A stretch of 22,370 bases of DNA from Basidiobolus ranarum (Eukaryota; Basidiobolomycota; Basidiobolomycetes; Basidiobolales): NCBI GenBank assembly GCA_040143965.1, contig JASJQH010007063.1:1-22370 (forward strand), given 5' to 3'. Numbering within the stretch: the stretch's first letter is position 1; each line of letters opens with the position of its first letter. Below, in pieces: positions 10,808 through 20,336 of the stretch. The notes under the pieces are model-generated. The model was not told where the DNA came from. It saw only the letters and a program-made list of their open reading frames with translations, and ran no database searches. The translations under genes were made by a program, and so were the position numbers.

Positions 10808-12529
10808 AAACCACCTCTCAAAAACATCCGAAATATGTTTAACAGCGAGAAAATTTAAGGTCAAGTTCTCGTAATAACTTCAACAAAATTGCAACACAAA
10901 GATATCGCAAATCTACTCCACGTTCAACTTGCTTATGTAACATTATTCTGCTTATGTTCTTTTATTACAATCTCCAAAGAATGGATCAAATCATCATTAT
11001 GATGCACCATATATATATCGGCCGCCATTCCGAATCAGTACCCCTTTTACCGATTGCGGATAAAAGCGGCTTTTGCCTCAAAAAGAGCCGAAATGACGGA
11101 GGGATTATTGTAATTTCGGGATCTAGTTTCTAACCTTTTGTACGATAGGTGTATTTCATAAATTGCTGATTTCCCTCCCTTCCCCTTCTCTCCATATTAT
11201 TATCATCTATCTTCTAAATCACTCTTCGAGGATATTCATTGGTTTTTGAGGAGTAGGAAGCCGTAGATTGCAATATCCATATGGGGATAGTCTACCTATA
11301 CACATGGTTTTTATTTTTAGATTGAGGTGACAACAGGGTACTGTATTTCCGCCTAGGTTACACATTCCGAATTCTCAATAGTTATTAGTTTGTCATTTCG
11401 TACCTCAATAGAACGAATATATTATATTAAAATCATATACATGGTTCAAATATATCTATGGCTTAAAAGCCGTTCTTGGCATTGGCTACTGTGATTTGTC
11501 ATATAAGGTGTTACATGCACAGTAAGCTAACGACAAATTTATTTCCCCTAGCATATGATGTAATTAGTATCTATCTAAACTTTATTTCATGGTAATAGTA
11601 TATAGTATTCCATGGTAACAGCCAGTCACCACTCGACCCTAGAACATGATTGGACCTGTAAAACACTGGAGATAAGGAAAATTGCGTGGGCGTTTGGCCA
11701 TTAAGTACAACAAAGATGCACTACTATTTTAACCTTGAAGACATCTTTTGTGGAAGTCATCAGGGCCGACATACTTTCTGTCCTACGTATAGGTTCTAAA
11801 TGAACTCGGTTTCATATAAGGTTGCATACATTAGCACGCTACTGATATAATCTAGAATTGTATACTACCTCCGCAAAAACAAGTGCTATTATTATTCGAA
11901 TATCACCTCAGCCGGTACATCCATGATTACGCCAATCCGCATGCCATCGAAATACAATATATGTCTAATACCAGGTAGAAACGCCAAAGCTTCAAAAAGG
12001 CAAAACTCATGGACAACCAAATAACTGAATTTCATCTAGAGATTTCTGAACCAAGCCAATAATTTGAATCAGGTATAGCTAAGCCTTAGACGTAATGCCA
12101 ACATTTTTGTGCGCTGTTCAACGCCACAAAGTCAAAGAGGCATTTTTTAATATTGATTAAGGGACGCGAAGGAATTCCCAACCAATATATCTTTCTCTAT
12201 ATCAGGTTTACAATTCGTCAACTAGGCATTGTGATCGCTTTATAGGCTACAGCGATTGATTAGCATTCACTTTAGATACCGTCACTTCACATAATCGAGT
12301 TTGAAGGAGCTTCGTGAGGCATTAGGCGCTACTCGTACATTAGCCTTCTATTACGAAGTTCTACCAAGCACTTCGATGATTGTAACTTGTTTCAGTTTAA
12401 TCTGCTCATCTCAACTCTCATTTACTATGTGTTGGTTGAGGGATGAATCATTGTAGATGTCTCTAACAGGAATGATAAATCTCAGATCCAGATCTTATTG
12501 GTGGTCTTGATCAAGTCTAAATAGAACAC
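10808..12529. other. gene-free AT-rich stretch
   Basis: No supportable gene, RNA or ordered repeat was seen in these 1.7 kb on either strand. There is a loose inverted/direct repeat built on catggtaat near 11588-11617. The stretch may hold older, unrecognisable element remains next to the nuclease pseudogene. Confidence 0.4.
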
Positions 12530-12700
12530 TTACAACTCTACATTAATTAAGAAATGAAGCTTATTATCCTTGCGATTGGTAAAGCAAATTGCAATACTTT
12601 CTCGCCATGGCCCATAGACTTCCAAATCAGTAATTGAAGGATCACTAACTGTGCCATCAATTTCTTTAGTACTACAAGAAATCCATTTTGGGTAGAACAT
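12530..12700 (-). other. possible orphan exon or small ORF (56 aa)
   Basis: A minus-strand frame from the ATG at 12700 encodes 56 residues beginning MFYPKWISCSTKEIDG and containing ITDLEVYGPWRESIAICF. The amino-acid mix is typical of folded protein, unlike most frames in this AT-rich region. A perfect donor GTAAGT sits at 12533-12528, overlapping the stop, so it may be an exon that splices onward. I found no clear partner exon and recognise no family. It could be a gene remnant. It lies about 100 bp upstream of the Crh-type gene on the opposite strand. Confidence 0.25.
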
Positions 12701-12749
12701 CGTGCTGATTTTAGATTACTTTTGATGATTTCCAACATCTCCAAATACT

Positions 12750-12755
12750 TATAAG
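12750..12755 (+). promoter_or_regulatory. TATA box of the Crh-type gene
   Basis: TATAAG lies 51 bp upstream of the ATG at 12801. Position and sequence suit a core promoter with a short leader. No other element was assigned. Confidence 0.4.
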
Positions 12756-12800
12756 AAGTAACGTCGCTTGGTTATTGCTCACTAAGTTCTCAACCTCAAT

Positions 12801-14175
12801 ATGTCTTTAAAGGTTAGCACTATTTCTCCAGCTAAAATTTTCACTTGCATTTTCCTCCTAAATAGAATTAATGTATATCATATAATCCGCATCACATATA
12901 CTCATACGACTTCTTTTTTATTATTAGAAACTTTTTGTGACAGTCGCACTGCTTGCTACCGCAACCCAGATCAGTGCTATCTGTGAAAATTACAAAGGTA
13001 ACTGTCCTGCCGAGGCACCCTGTTGTAAGGACGGTTGGTGTAGTAACGATGCATTATTCTGTTCTCCTTTGAACTGTCGCCCACAAGACAGTTACACTCC
13101 TCAGAGTTGTTACCCAAGAGCCTTATGTGTTGATGCCAACCACGAATTTGATAGCCCTAAGATTGCTGGTACTAATTTCACCGGTGATCCTGCAGTTGCC
13201 GAATGGACATCGGACTTCCAACCCTCCAATGTCGTTGCGGAGAATGGTCAATTGGTACTCTTCATGCCTCTTGACTCTAAACCCAATAGCTTTGGTAAAA
13301 CTCAAGGCTTTGGTGCGACTGTCTCTGCTGTTAGGTAATGCTAATTTCTATGAGAAATTACTAAAAGAAAGATACTTATTTTTATTTTATTGTTAAGATG
13401 GTTTGAATTTGGTAAAGTCAGTGCTAGAATTAAGAGTGCCTCCACCAGTCCTGGTGTAGTCTCTTCATTCATCGTAAGTATTTTAGTGTCATATGCAAAT
13501 ATGTATATATGACTTACAATGATTTGATTTTGACATTAGGTCCGTAACTTGGAAGGTGACGAGATTGATTTTGAATGGGTCGGTGGATATCCCAACCGTG
13601 TTGAATCCAACTATTACTACGGAAACGATCACGATTTCTCCAATGGAGGTAAACACGAAGTTGGTGCCAATACCTCTGAGGACTGGCATACATATGCCAT
13701 AGAGTGGCAACCTGATTTTATTACTTGGTCTGTTGATGACAAAGTTATGCGTACTGTCAAGAAAGATGACACCTTCAATAAGGAAAAGAATGCCTACTTG
13801 TACCCACAACGTATGGCACGTGTTCAACTAGGTATCTGGGATGGTGGTCGTGGTAGCGAAGGTACCAAAGAGTGGGCTGGTGGGGAAACTGACTGGTCGG
13901 ATCCTAACCGTGTTTACAAGATGTATGTAGACTGGGTAAAGATCGAATGCAAGTATGGTGGTAACGAGACCGTTGCTTGGGTCACTCCAACCCCTTCCGT
14001 AAGCGCCACTGCTATTACCACTCTTGGTTCTGGTACCCCAGTGCCTACCAATCCTGGTAACGACAACCATAGTAAGAACGAGCCCAGTAAAAGTGATAAG
14101 AGTGGTGCTTCTTCCCTTTTTGCTGGGATTCTTCCATTAGTCTTTGCTGCTTCTGTTGGGCATCTCTTAAATTAG
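12801..14175 (+). CDS. Crh-type GH16 chitin-glucan transglycosylase, GPI-anchored
   Basis: This encodes a 376-residue secreted enzyme of the Crh1/Utr2 group (GH16), which in fungi cross-links chitin to beta-glucan in the cell wall. Exons are 12801-12812, 12928-13334, 13398-13473 and 13540-14175; the first holds only four codons. A signal peptide (about 1-21) ends near ISA. Residues 23-71 form a Cys-rich module (C23, C30, C36, C37, C42, C49, C54, C65, C71) resembling the degenerate CBM18 of Utr2-like proteins. The GH16 active-site box DEIDFEWVG places the nucleophile at E173, the helper at D175 and the acid/base at E177. Later motifs WHTYAIEWQPDFITWSVDD and QLGIWDGG are typical. A Ser/Thr/Pro-rich linker (about 310-350) leads to a hydrophobic tail (LFAGILPLVFAASVG), consistent with a GPI anchor. 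Confidence 0.94.
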
Positions 14176-14627
14176 TCGTATTATATTAGTGATTCCACAT
14201 TTAATTCATTTATTTATAACCAGCATAAACTTATGTATTTCCAGTTTCCTATAATTGTCGCCATTCAACAACCATTCAGTTTTGATAGCTGGGGTTGTAT
14301 AATTTTGACCATCTTGAATGAATGGCAGACTTCCTTTCTAACGTACACGTAATTGTTTATGGTTAATTTTAGTCCAAATAAAGATAATTGATAATATGCG
14401 GCGCGTTCATTGACTAATAAAAATAGATGCAGAATCTTGCATGTTATGGTTCCCATGCATGCCGTTGAAAAGTCAGGAATGCAAGTGATGCCCACCCTCA
14501 AGCCTTGTACCCATGATAGGCTAGGTAAAATTGACCTATTCGTGGGAAATGAGAGATCCAAGATAATAATTGGTGGGAAGCAAAATACCAGATCAGCAAG
14601 GTGATAATCTGTGTTTCGTAGATTCAT

Positions 14628-14665
14628 GGTAACATGTGCACAACGCCACCATGTGTATTGTTACC
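14628..14665. repeat. imperfect inverted repeat
   Basis: Outer arms ggtaaca and tgttacc pair perfectly, and inner segments partly pair around acgccac. The whole forms a 38-bp imperfect hairpin. It may be a structured 3' flank, a miniature element remnant or chance. Confidence 0.3.
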
Positions 14666-14718
14666 TTGGAGTTAGAAATAATTGGAGCTAGACCTGATTG
14701 GGTGATTCATCAATGACT

Positions 14719-14758
14719 TCATGAAGACCTAATTCTGAACTTTAATAGGTTTTCATGA
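14719..14758. repeat. inverted repeat, 13-bp arms
   Basis: Arms tcatgaagaccta and taggttttcatga match at 12 of 13 positions around a 14-base loop. It is the longest stem in this spacer. A second repeat lies 54 bp upstream, so the pair may mark a small decayed element. Confidence 0.4.
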
Positions 14759-15111
14759 ATCATAATTTCTACATACAAGTGTTTTCTTTAGCCTTTCAAA
14801 ATGTCTACCTAGTTGGTTTTTAGCCAAAGTGTCTTTCTTTAAAGTTGGGTTTTCACATTATGGATGATCATAGCATTTTTGGGCATCAAAATAGCATGCT
14901 TGTAACCTTATTGCTAGGTAATAGGAGTTTGATCCCCAATACAAATAACTGAAGTTGAAAATTTCATTTGTATTACTTCAGCAGTCTACAAATCTACTCA
15001 ATTTCCTAGTGACTATTCAATACGAAAAAATCCAATATTGGTAGCAGGAAACCATATCTAACCTCTCAAAAGAGAGTCTGAAGAAAGTCGCAACTACAGC
15101 TATCTTTACTT

Positions 15112-15912
15112 ATGGATAGAAAGAGCAAACTCTTAGCTTTGGCAGCTAAACGGCGTGCCGAAACTGAGAACACTAGCGAAGGAAACAGTGCTCCCAGCAA
15201 AAAGTGGGTGGTTCTATATTTGTTTGCCTTTCTCTTAAAATCGTCAGCTTTTTCTTTGGTTAACTCTTCTTTTAGAGTAAAACAGTCCCTTCCTTCGAAG
15301 AAAGCAACTGTAAGCCCTTCCCCTTCGAAAAGAACCAATGTAAAAACTATCAGCCCAGTTAAAATTAAGGCAAAATCTACTGTTTCTGTTCGTCGTCACT
15401 CCTCGCCTGCACGTAAACCTAAAATTTCAACTCGAGAGCGTGACTTAAACGAAGATGAATATGACACTAACGACGGATTTTTAGTTGATTCTGACGAAGA
15501 AGGTTCACTTCGTAATTGTGTATTTATTCTTCGACTACCTTTCTCATATTTGTTTGTCATAAATATTCAGAAGTTTCGGCTGACTCTGAAGATAATCTTT
15601 CCTTCGAATCGGCAGAAGAAGACCAAGCAAAGAAGAAGAGCTCGAAGAGGGAGACAACTAAAAAAGTAAAGCACAAGAGAGAGAAAGTACACCATTCGTT
15701 TTCATTGAAGTTTCCATGTGTCCTTTTGATATAAGCTAAATGACTTTCTGTTTACTTTATAGAACTCTAAAAAAAGGAATACAAGCGATGATTCAGAATC
15801 TGAGAAAGATGTAGCATTAGAGGAGGAGTTGGAGGATCTGGATACAAGTTTAATTATTAAAACCAGTCGCAGAACTCGAAGTGGTCGTACATCTTATCGT
15901 GATCTAGAATAA
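15112..15912 (+). CDS. unrecognised charged, probably nuclear protein
   Basis: I do not recognise this gene. Exons are read as 15112-15203, 15276-15511, 15571-15665 and 15763-15912, giving 190 residues; if the third exon ends at 15686 instead, the protein has 197. The second donor could also be GTTCAC at 15503. The N-terminus is basic (SKLLALAAKRRAETE), the middle is Ser/Pro/Lys-rich, and then acidic blocks (DEYDTNDGFLVDSDEE and SDDSESEKD) alternate with Lys/Arg runs. It ends in LEEELEDLDTSLIIKTSRRT, then RSGRTSYRDLE. This composition is common in disordered chromatin, transcription or ribosome-biogenesis proteins, but no domain was identified. The 72-nt first intron (15204-15275) has no stop and keeps frame; it would add a hydrophobic stretch out of place here, and it has a good branch site (gttaact), so it was treated as an intron. 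The gene converges with the DDT-WHIM gene. Confidence 0.7.
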
Positions 15913-16232
15913 TCTCATTTTTCTTTATCAACACTTGCGAAGTTTATATCTAAATACTCTTTTTCTCAGCTCACTCTCGCATTCAAGTGTTTGATTCTAT
16001 TACAGGTTTGATAAAAGTCAATCATGAAAACTCAATAACAATGGCCAGGGCTTAACAATAATTGACAATGAATGTGTATTCGCTCGTTATGGAGATTATG
16101 TCCAAGAGAAATACAAATAGAATATGATGGATTCATTAGTAAATAGTAGTAGGTCGTAAAGCTATATATTGGGGGAAGATGAAGGAGTTATATCATTGGC
16201 TTTAGAAAGCACCATCAGCACGAGAAGATTAT
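15913..16232. other. convergent intergenic region
   Basis: This region of about 320 bp separates the 3' ends of the charged-protein gene and the DDT-WHIM gene. It is AT-rich and presumably carries both polyadenylation regions. I see no gene, RNA or repeat in it. Confidence 0.5.
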
Positions 16233-19200
16233 TCAAGACTCTTGAAGATCTACAGAGTTGGTATAAGTGACGTCTCTTCTGGGTCTTAATTTCCTTCTAG
16301 GTCCTGTATTAGTGTCATCGACCTCTTCGTCTCGTGATCTTTTCGAAGCACTATTTCTTGTCTGTCTAGCTGGTAAACTATCCCGTTTGGCTGGTAGTTC
16401 ATGTTCCTCAAGATCACTAGATTGACGTTGTGTTGCTTTACGAGTACGTAATTTACGTTTTTTATTTGGTGAAGCTGAGTGTTCAGTAGTGGATGGTATG
16501 TTTGATGTGTCTTCATCATTGGATTTCAGATCATCTTCGATAATTCTGTGGGATCGACGGGTAGGCTTTTTCTGAGTAGAGGACTCATTTTCGCTCTCAC
16601 TATTGTTGATTTCTTTCGTGGTAGTTCTGTTTCGAGATTTCCGATCTCTCAAATTCACTTGACGATCTTGTTTGGTACTTATAGCGTCATTGTTTTCTTC
16701 TTCAGGCTCCTCTACGGAGAGTTCGAAGTTCTCAATATCTTTGATACACATTTCAAGGTTAACATTGAGTGACGAGAAAGTTCTGATATTCTCGTCGAAG
16801 TCTTCTTGAAAGCTGGTAGTGCGTAACCAACGAATTCGCTTCTCTGCTTCCGCTGGGAGCTTTGATAGGTGATTGTTCTTGATATCGTTTACCCTAGCAA
16901 ACAGCGACCTGATATAGGAAAGGTACTCCTCTACCGATGAATTGACATCAATCTCAGGTAACTTGGTATTTTTCATCGTCATGAATAGTATGGAACTAAG
17001 TTGATCAACTTGTTTCTGAATGGTGTTTTTGATTTCTTGTATATATATGGTCGATTCTACCGAATTATTGCGTCTCTCGAAGCTTTCCACTGGGGCTTGG
17101 TCTAAAGAGTCATCTTTTATGTCATCGATTTGGTTTTCAGTTTGTGGTTCAGTTTTTTCGTCCGTCAACGATGCATCTTCTAAGGGTAGCTCTATACTTC
17201 CAGTTGGTTGATGGGCTTCTAGAGTATTAGGGGTATTATCAGTAGCTGTGATTTCTGTTTGATCATAAGTTTCCCCAATTTCTCTCTTCAACCAGCTACG
17301 GAACTTTCCAAGAGAATTTATGAATAGGGGCCTAATTGATGTTAACATTGAACGCAGACTTTTTTCACGAATACCACGGTTGTTCAACGGTCTAATCAGA
17401 AGCAAAAGCTGTCTACTGTCGTCCATATAATACCATTTCGTTTGAGGCTTCCTGTAGTCATCGTTCACATTGCAACCTGTCTTGCTAATAACTTCATTAT
17501 TAGATGCATTCGTCGACTGTTCGTCTTTCGCAGTGGATTCTTCATTATTGGCAACTATCGAGAGATCTGGTTTTTCGGATTTTTCGGAATATTGGTGCTC
17601 TTCAATAATTATACCGCCAATGGGCTTCCAATGCCAATAAGCTCGAGCGTATCGATCATACCCAATCAATAATATTTCTTGTGAGGTGGGAACAACATTT
17701 CGACTGGGAATTATTCCACCACGATACTTGGAAGCTACAAATTCCACTTGCGATTGATGTGTGAGGTCATTTGTATTGATATCCGTGATTGACTTTCTTT
17801 TGCTCTCACGCTGGCGCACCATTTTCTCGATGTCTTTAGTTAATTTCGTGCATTTTCCTTTCAATGTGGCAACAAGTTTTTTTCTTGATTTTTCTTCGGC
17901 TAACATCTTTTGACGTGATGTTCGTTCATCTCGAGGTATCTGCTTTTCTTGGACTTCAGATGATTCTTCGTGGTGTGAAATTGACTGAACTTCACCACCA
18001 GCCTCAGAATCCTCCTCTTCACTATCCTCTCCGGAATCCTCATCAGATGTGTGAAGTCTAGCCAACCGCTTCATCTCCTCCTCAGCATCTACAACACCTT
18101 TTTCAGCTGCTAGAATACTTCTGGTCAAATCAGATATTTGAGATTCAAGTTGACGTCTAGTATCAGTACGTTCTCGTTTTTCTTTCTTTAATTGGGATAT
18201 CCGTTCATCTACTCCGGTATGTAAGTATTGACTAAACTGATCTGTGTCCATGGCGAGATCTATCAAATAATTGAGAGCTTTGAGTCGATCTCTAGGAGGG
18301 ATAGCTGGGAATTCGGTGGTCGCGAAAATGTTCGTTTTATCCGGAAGAATTTCACCAATGTACCATTGAAAGTTAACTGGATTGACTGGAGGCAATTGTG
18401 GGGAGTCTTGATTGTGTTCCTCTGATTCAATAAACTCGATTAAATTGCAAATAAATTGTATGCCGTCTCTATTAATCGTAGTGGTATTACATATAAGATC
18501 CTCCAAAATCTCTAAAAGAATTCAACTACTTTAACATTTACTAGTAATGTGTGGTCAGGGAATGTGCAAGAAAATACCGTAGGTGTAATCCTCTGACTTC
18601 ATATTCAAAACATCCGACGAGAATTTATAAAAAAAATCGTGAACCACCATCAGCTGTGCCCACTCGTTCATTGTTAGACGAGGATCGTTGTCAGGAACAC
18701 TGAACTCCTTGAATTTCGGAAGTGGTGCGCTAAAAGGTAGCAAAATCGGGTCCAAATCGTCACTTATCGGGGGTAATTTTGGTATTCCAGGTTGAAGATA
18801 ATCGCGTAAATCTGTCTTCTTTCCAAATGGAGTTTTTGACTGATATATTCTATTAGTGAAAAATACGTATTATCAGATATAATGTCTTGATATCTACCAA
18901 AGGACCTGGCGACGACCGTGTTGAAGAAGCAGAGGCAATAGGACGTTCAGGAACTGGCGATGATTTTACAGAATCCGTGGATACAAGAGAGATGGTCTGT
19001 GAAGGTTTATAAGAACTGTATCCAAAATAAAAAATGTTTCGTGTAGCATTTACCTCGTCTTCGGAAGAATCTATGATTTGGATTGGCTGAGAAGTCATAG
19101 TTGGTATCGTCAGCGGCTGTACAATAGCGCTCTATTATTTGACAAGAAGCAAAGTGACAGTCAATATTACACTAATAGAGACAAAATGATATAGCGTCGT

Positions 19201-19592
19201 GAAGGCAGACCATTGGTGAGCATTGGCATATATATATATGTACTAACCTCGAATTCGGGCTTTGTTTTCTTCGAAGAACTCTGTGCTTGAAAGTAATTAT
19301 GCAAAGAATTTTTCTGTGGAGTGACTGCATGACCGTCTGCTCCGGCAACACGTGAAGATTTGTGCTTGTTTTTGCTTGCTGACTTTGGTGTGGTCGTATT
19401 TGGGAAGTTCGCAGCGGGTAAGCTTACAACTTTCTCGGGAAATTCATCGTCTTCTAGATCAATTACGGTCACATTTCTAGTGGTCGAAGATGGAGTATTC
19501 ATATGGAATTGGATGGAGCCTTTTTTTGGAGGAACGGGTGGTAATATTGGTAATGGGAGTTTGGTTAGTGGGCGCAGAGGAGAATCGGTCAT
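16233..19592 (-). CDS. DDT-WHIM domain chromatin-remodelling subunit
   Basis: This encodes a protein of about 1020 residues resembling the large non-catalytic partners of ISWI remodellers (ACF1/Itc1, BAZ, RSF1 group). Exons are 19592-19248, 19131-19054, 18996-18898, 18839-18578 and 18511-16233, all in frame. The DDT domain (about 231-290, MNEWAQLMVVHDFFYKFSSD, then YTYEILEDLI) is followed by a WHIM1-like helix block (about 333-375, RLKALNYLIDLAMDTDQFSQ), coiled coil with an acidic stretch (about 365-505), and a WHIM2-like motif GYDRYARAYWHW (545-556) with KWYYMDD. In ISWI proteins WHIM helps contact linker DNA. The C-terminal 250 residues are charged and disordered. The N-terminus has no WAC domain but carries SUMO-interaction-like VIDLEDDE and IIDSSEDE motifs and a degenerate PCNA-box-like KNSLHNYF (94-101). 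No bromodomain or PHD finger is visible. MTDSP at 19592 is the first ATG in frame. Confidence 0.82.
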
Positions 19593-20336
19593 GAATAAAT
19601 AACTGTTTGTATGCAGCTTTAAGGTGGTCGTTGTTTCCACTCTCCAAGGTGTTTGAAGTCAAAATAGCGAGATAACGTATACAACCGAAAAGTACTAACA
19701 GATCAAATTAATTTTTGATTGGAACCATATTTTCAGGCACTACGTTCTTTGATTAGTAGGTCATTTTCTCTAGTCCCTATTTTCGCGATAGCAATCGACT
19801 TGATGGTTTTTTTTTATTAAGGCATCTCCAGAATATTTGTTTATATTTCATAAATTCACACAACTTCATTGGTTACTTCATGTTTGCTTCTTCAAGTCAA
19901 AAACAGTAGTGATGTTGACCATTATGGCTGGAGATAGGCATTGCAAAGGAATGGCGTATTATGTGGAAGTATTTCTGATGTTCGAGATTTTGTTCGAATC
20001 AATGGATCATGACTTGTAGCTCTGCAGGCAAGTCAAGGAGCCATTTATTTGGTGACCATGCTAACAGATATCTTGATTAGGGAGGAGTGAGCTAGCATCG
20101 ATTGTAAAATATCTTTTACGCTACAAAATGAACCTCAAACAATCATTGTTTATAACTTCCTAGAATTGATCAGGAATCTCTGGTCATTTATTTAGTACTA
20201 GGTTGATCATAACAATTTGTCCAATCACAGGGGAGTAGCCCCTCAGATGTAGGTCTATAAACATCACTATACCTGTGAGCCATCATTTTCATACTGTAAT
20301 CATCGCAAGTGAACCTAGATATTTAAATTTCAATAT
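19593..20336. other. divergent intergenic region, DDT-WHIM and RhoGEF genes
   Basis: This region of about 740 bp separates the starts of two divergent genes and holds both promoters. A cluster near 20221-20261, close to the RhoGEF start, is listed separately. The 60-codon plus-strand frame at 19837-20019 has an AT-biased composition and no recognisable features. A GTTCGAATC string near 19992 resembles a tRNA B box but has no cloverleaf around it. Confidence 0.45.
20221..20261 (+). promoter_or_regulatory. CCAAT, AGGGG/CCCCT palindrome and TATA cluster
   Basis: CCAATCA (20221-20227) is followed by AGGGG-AGTAG-CCCCT (20229-20243), an inverted pair of STRE-type pentamers, and TATAAA (20256-20261), 76 bp before the RhoGEF ATG. 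In yeast, AGGGG/CCCCT elements are bound by stress C2H2 factors (Msn2/4) and CCAAT by the Hap complex. Use by the equivalent factors here is inference. Confidence 0.45.

Larger units (their letters stand above)
14176..15111. other. intergenic region, Crh-type gene to unknown gene
   Basis: This spacer of about 940 bp holds two inverted repeats (14628-14665 and 14719-14758, listed separately). A 120-codon minus-strand frame at 14627-14265 starts with ATG and overlaps a 64-codon plus-strand frame; neither shows a family match, a conserved motif or a helpful splice pattern, so neither was accepted as a gene. No tRNA was found. Confidence 0.4.

Noticed and set aside
8588-12800. Retrovirus-like element or biosynthetic cluster in the gene-poor 4.2 kb
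   Set aside because: No long terminal repeats, reverse transcriptase, integrase or capsid-like stretches were seen, and no additional enzyme genes.
14265-14627. 120-codon minus-strand open frame with an ATG
   Set aside because: No recognisable motif or homology, overlaps another open frame on the plus strand, and lies in a repeat-bearing spacer; length alone was not enough.
15204-15275. Possible transmembrane segment in the 15112 gene (open reading through)
   Set aside because: The hydrophobic stretch matches a GT-AG intron with a branch site and pyrimidine tract, and is out of place in a highly charged protein.
19593-19640. Longer N-terminus for the DDT-WHIM protein
   Set aside because: The extension starts at GTG, not ATG; MTDSP at 19592 is the first ATG in frame.
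19837-20019. 60-codon plus-strand frame and a nearby tRNA B-box-like string (GTTCGAATC near 19992)
   Set aside because: No cloverleaf arms or A box fit around the string, and the frame has AT-biased composition without any family feature.
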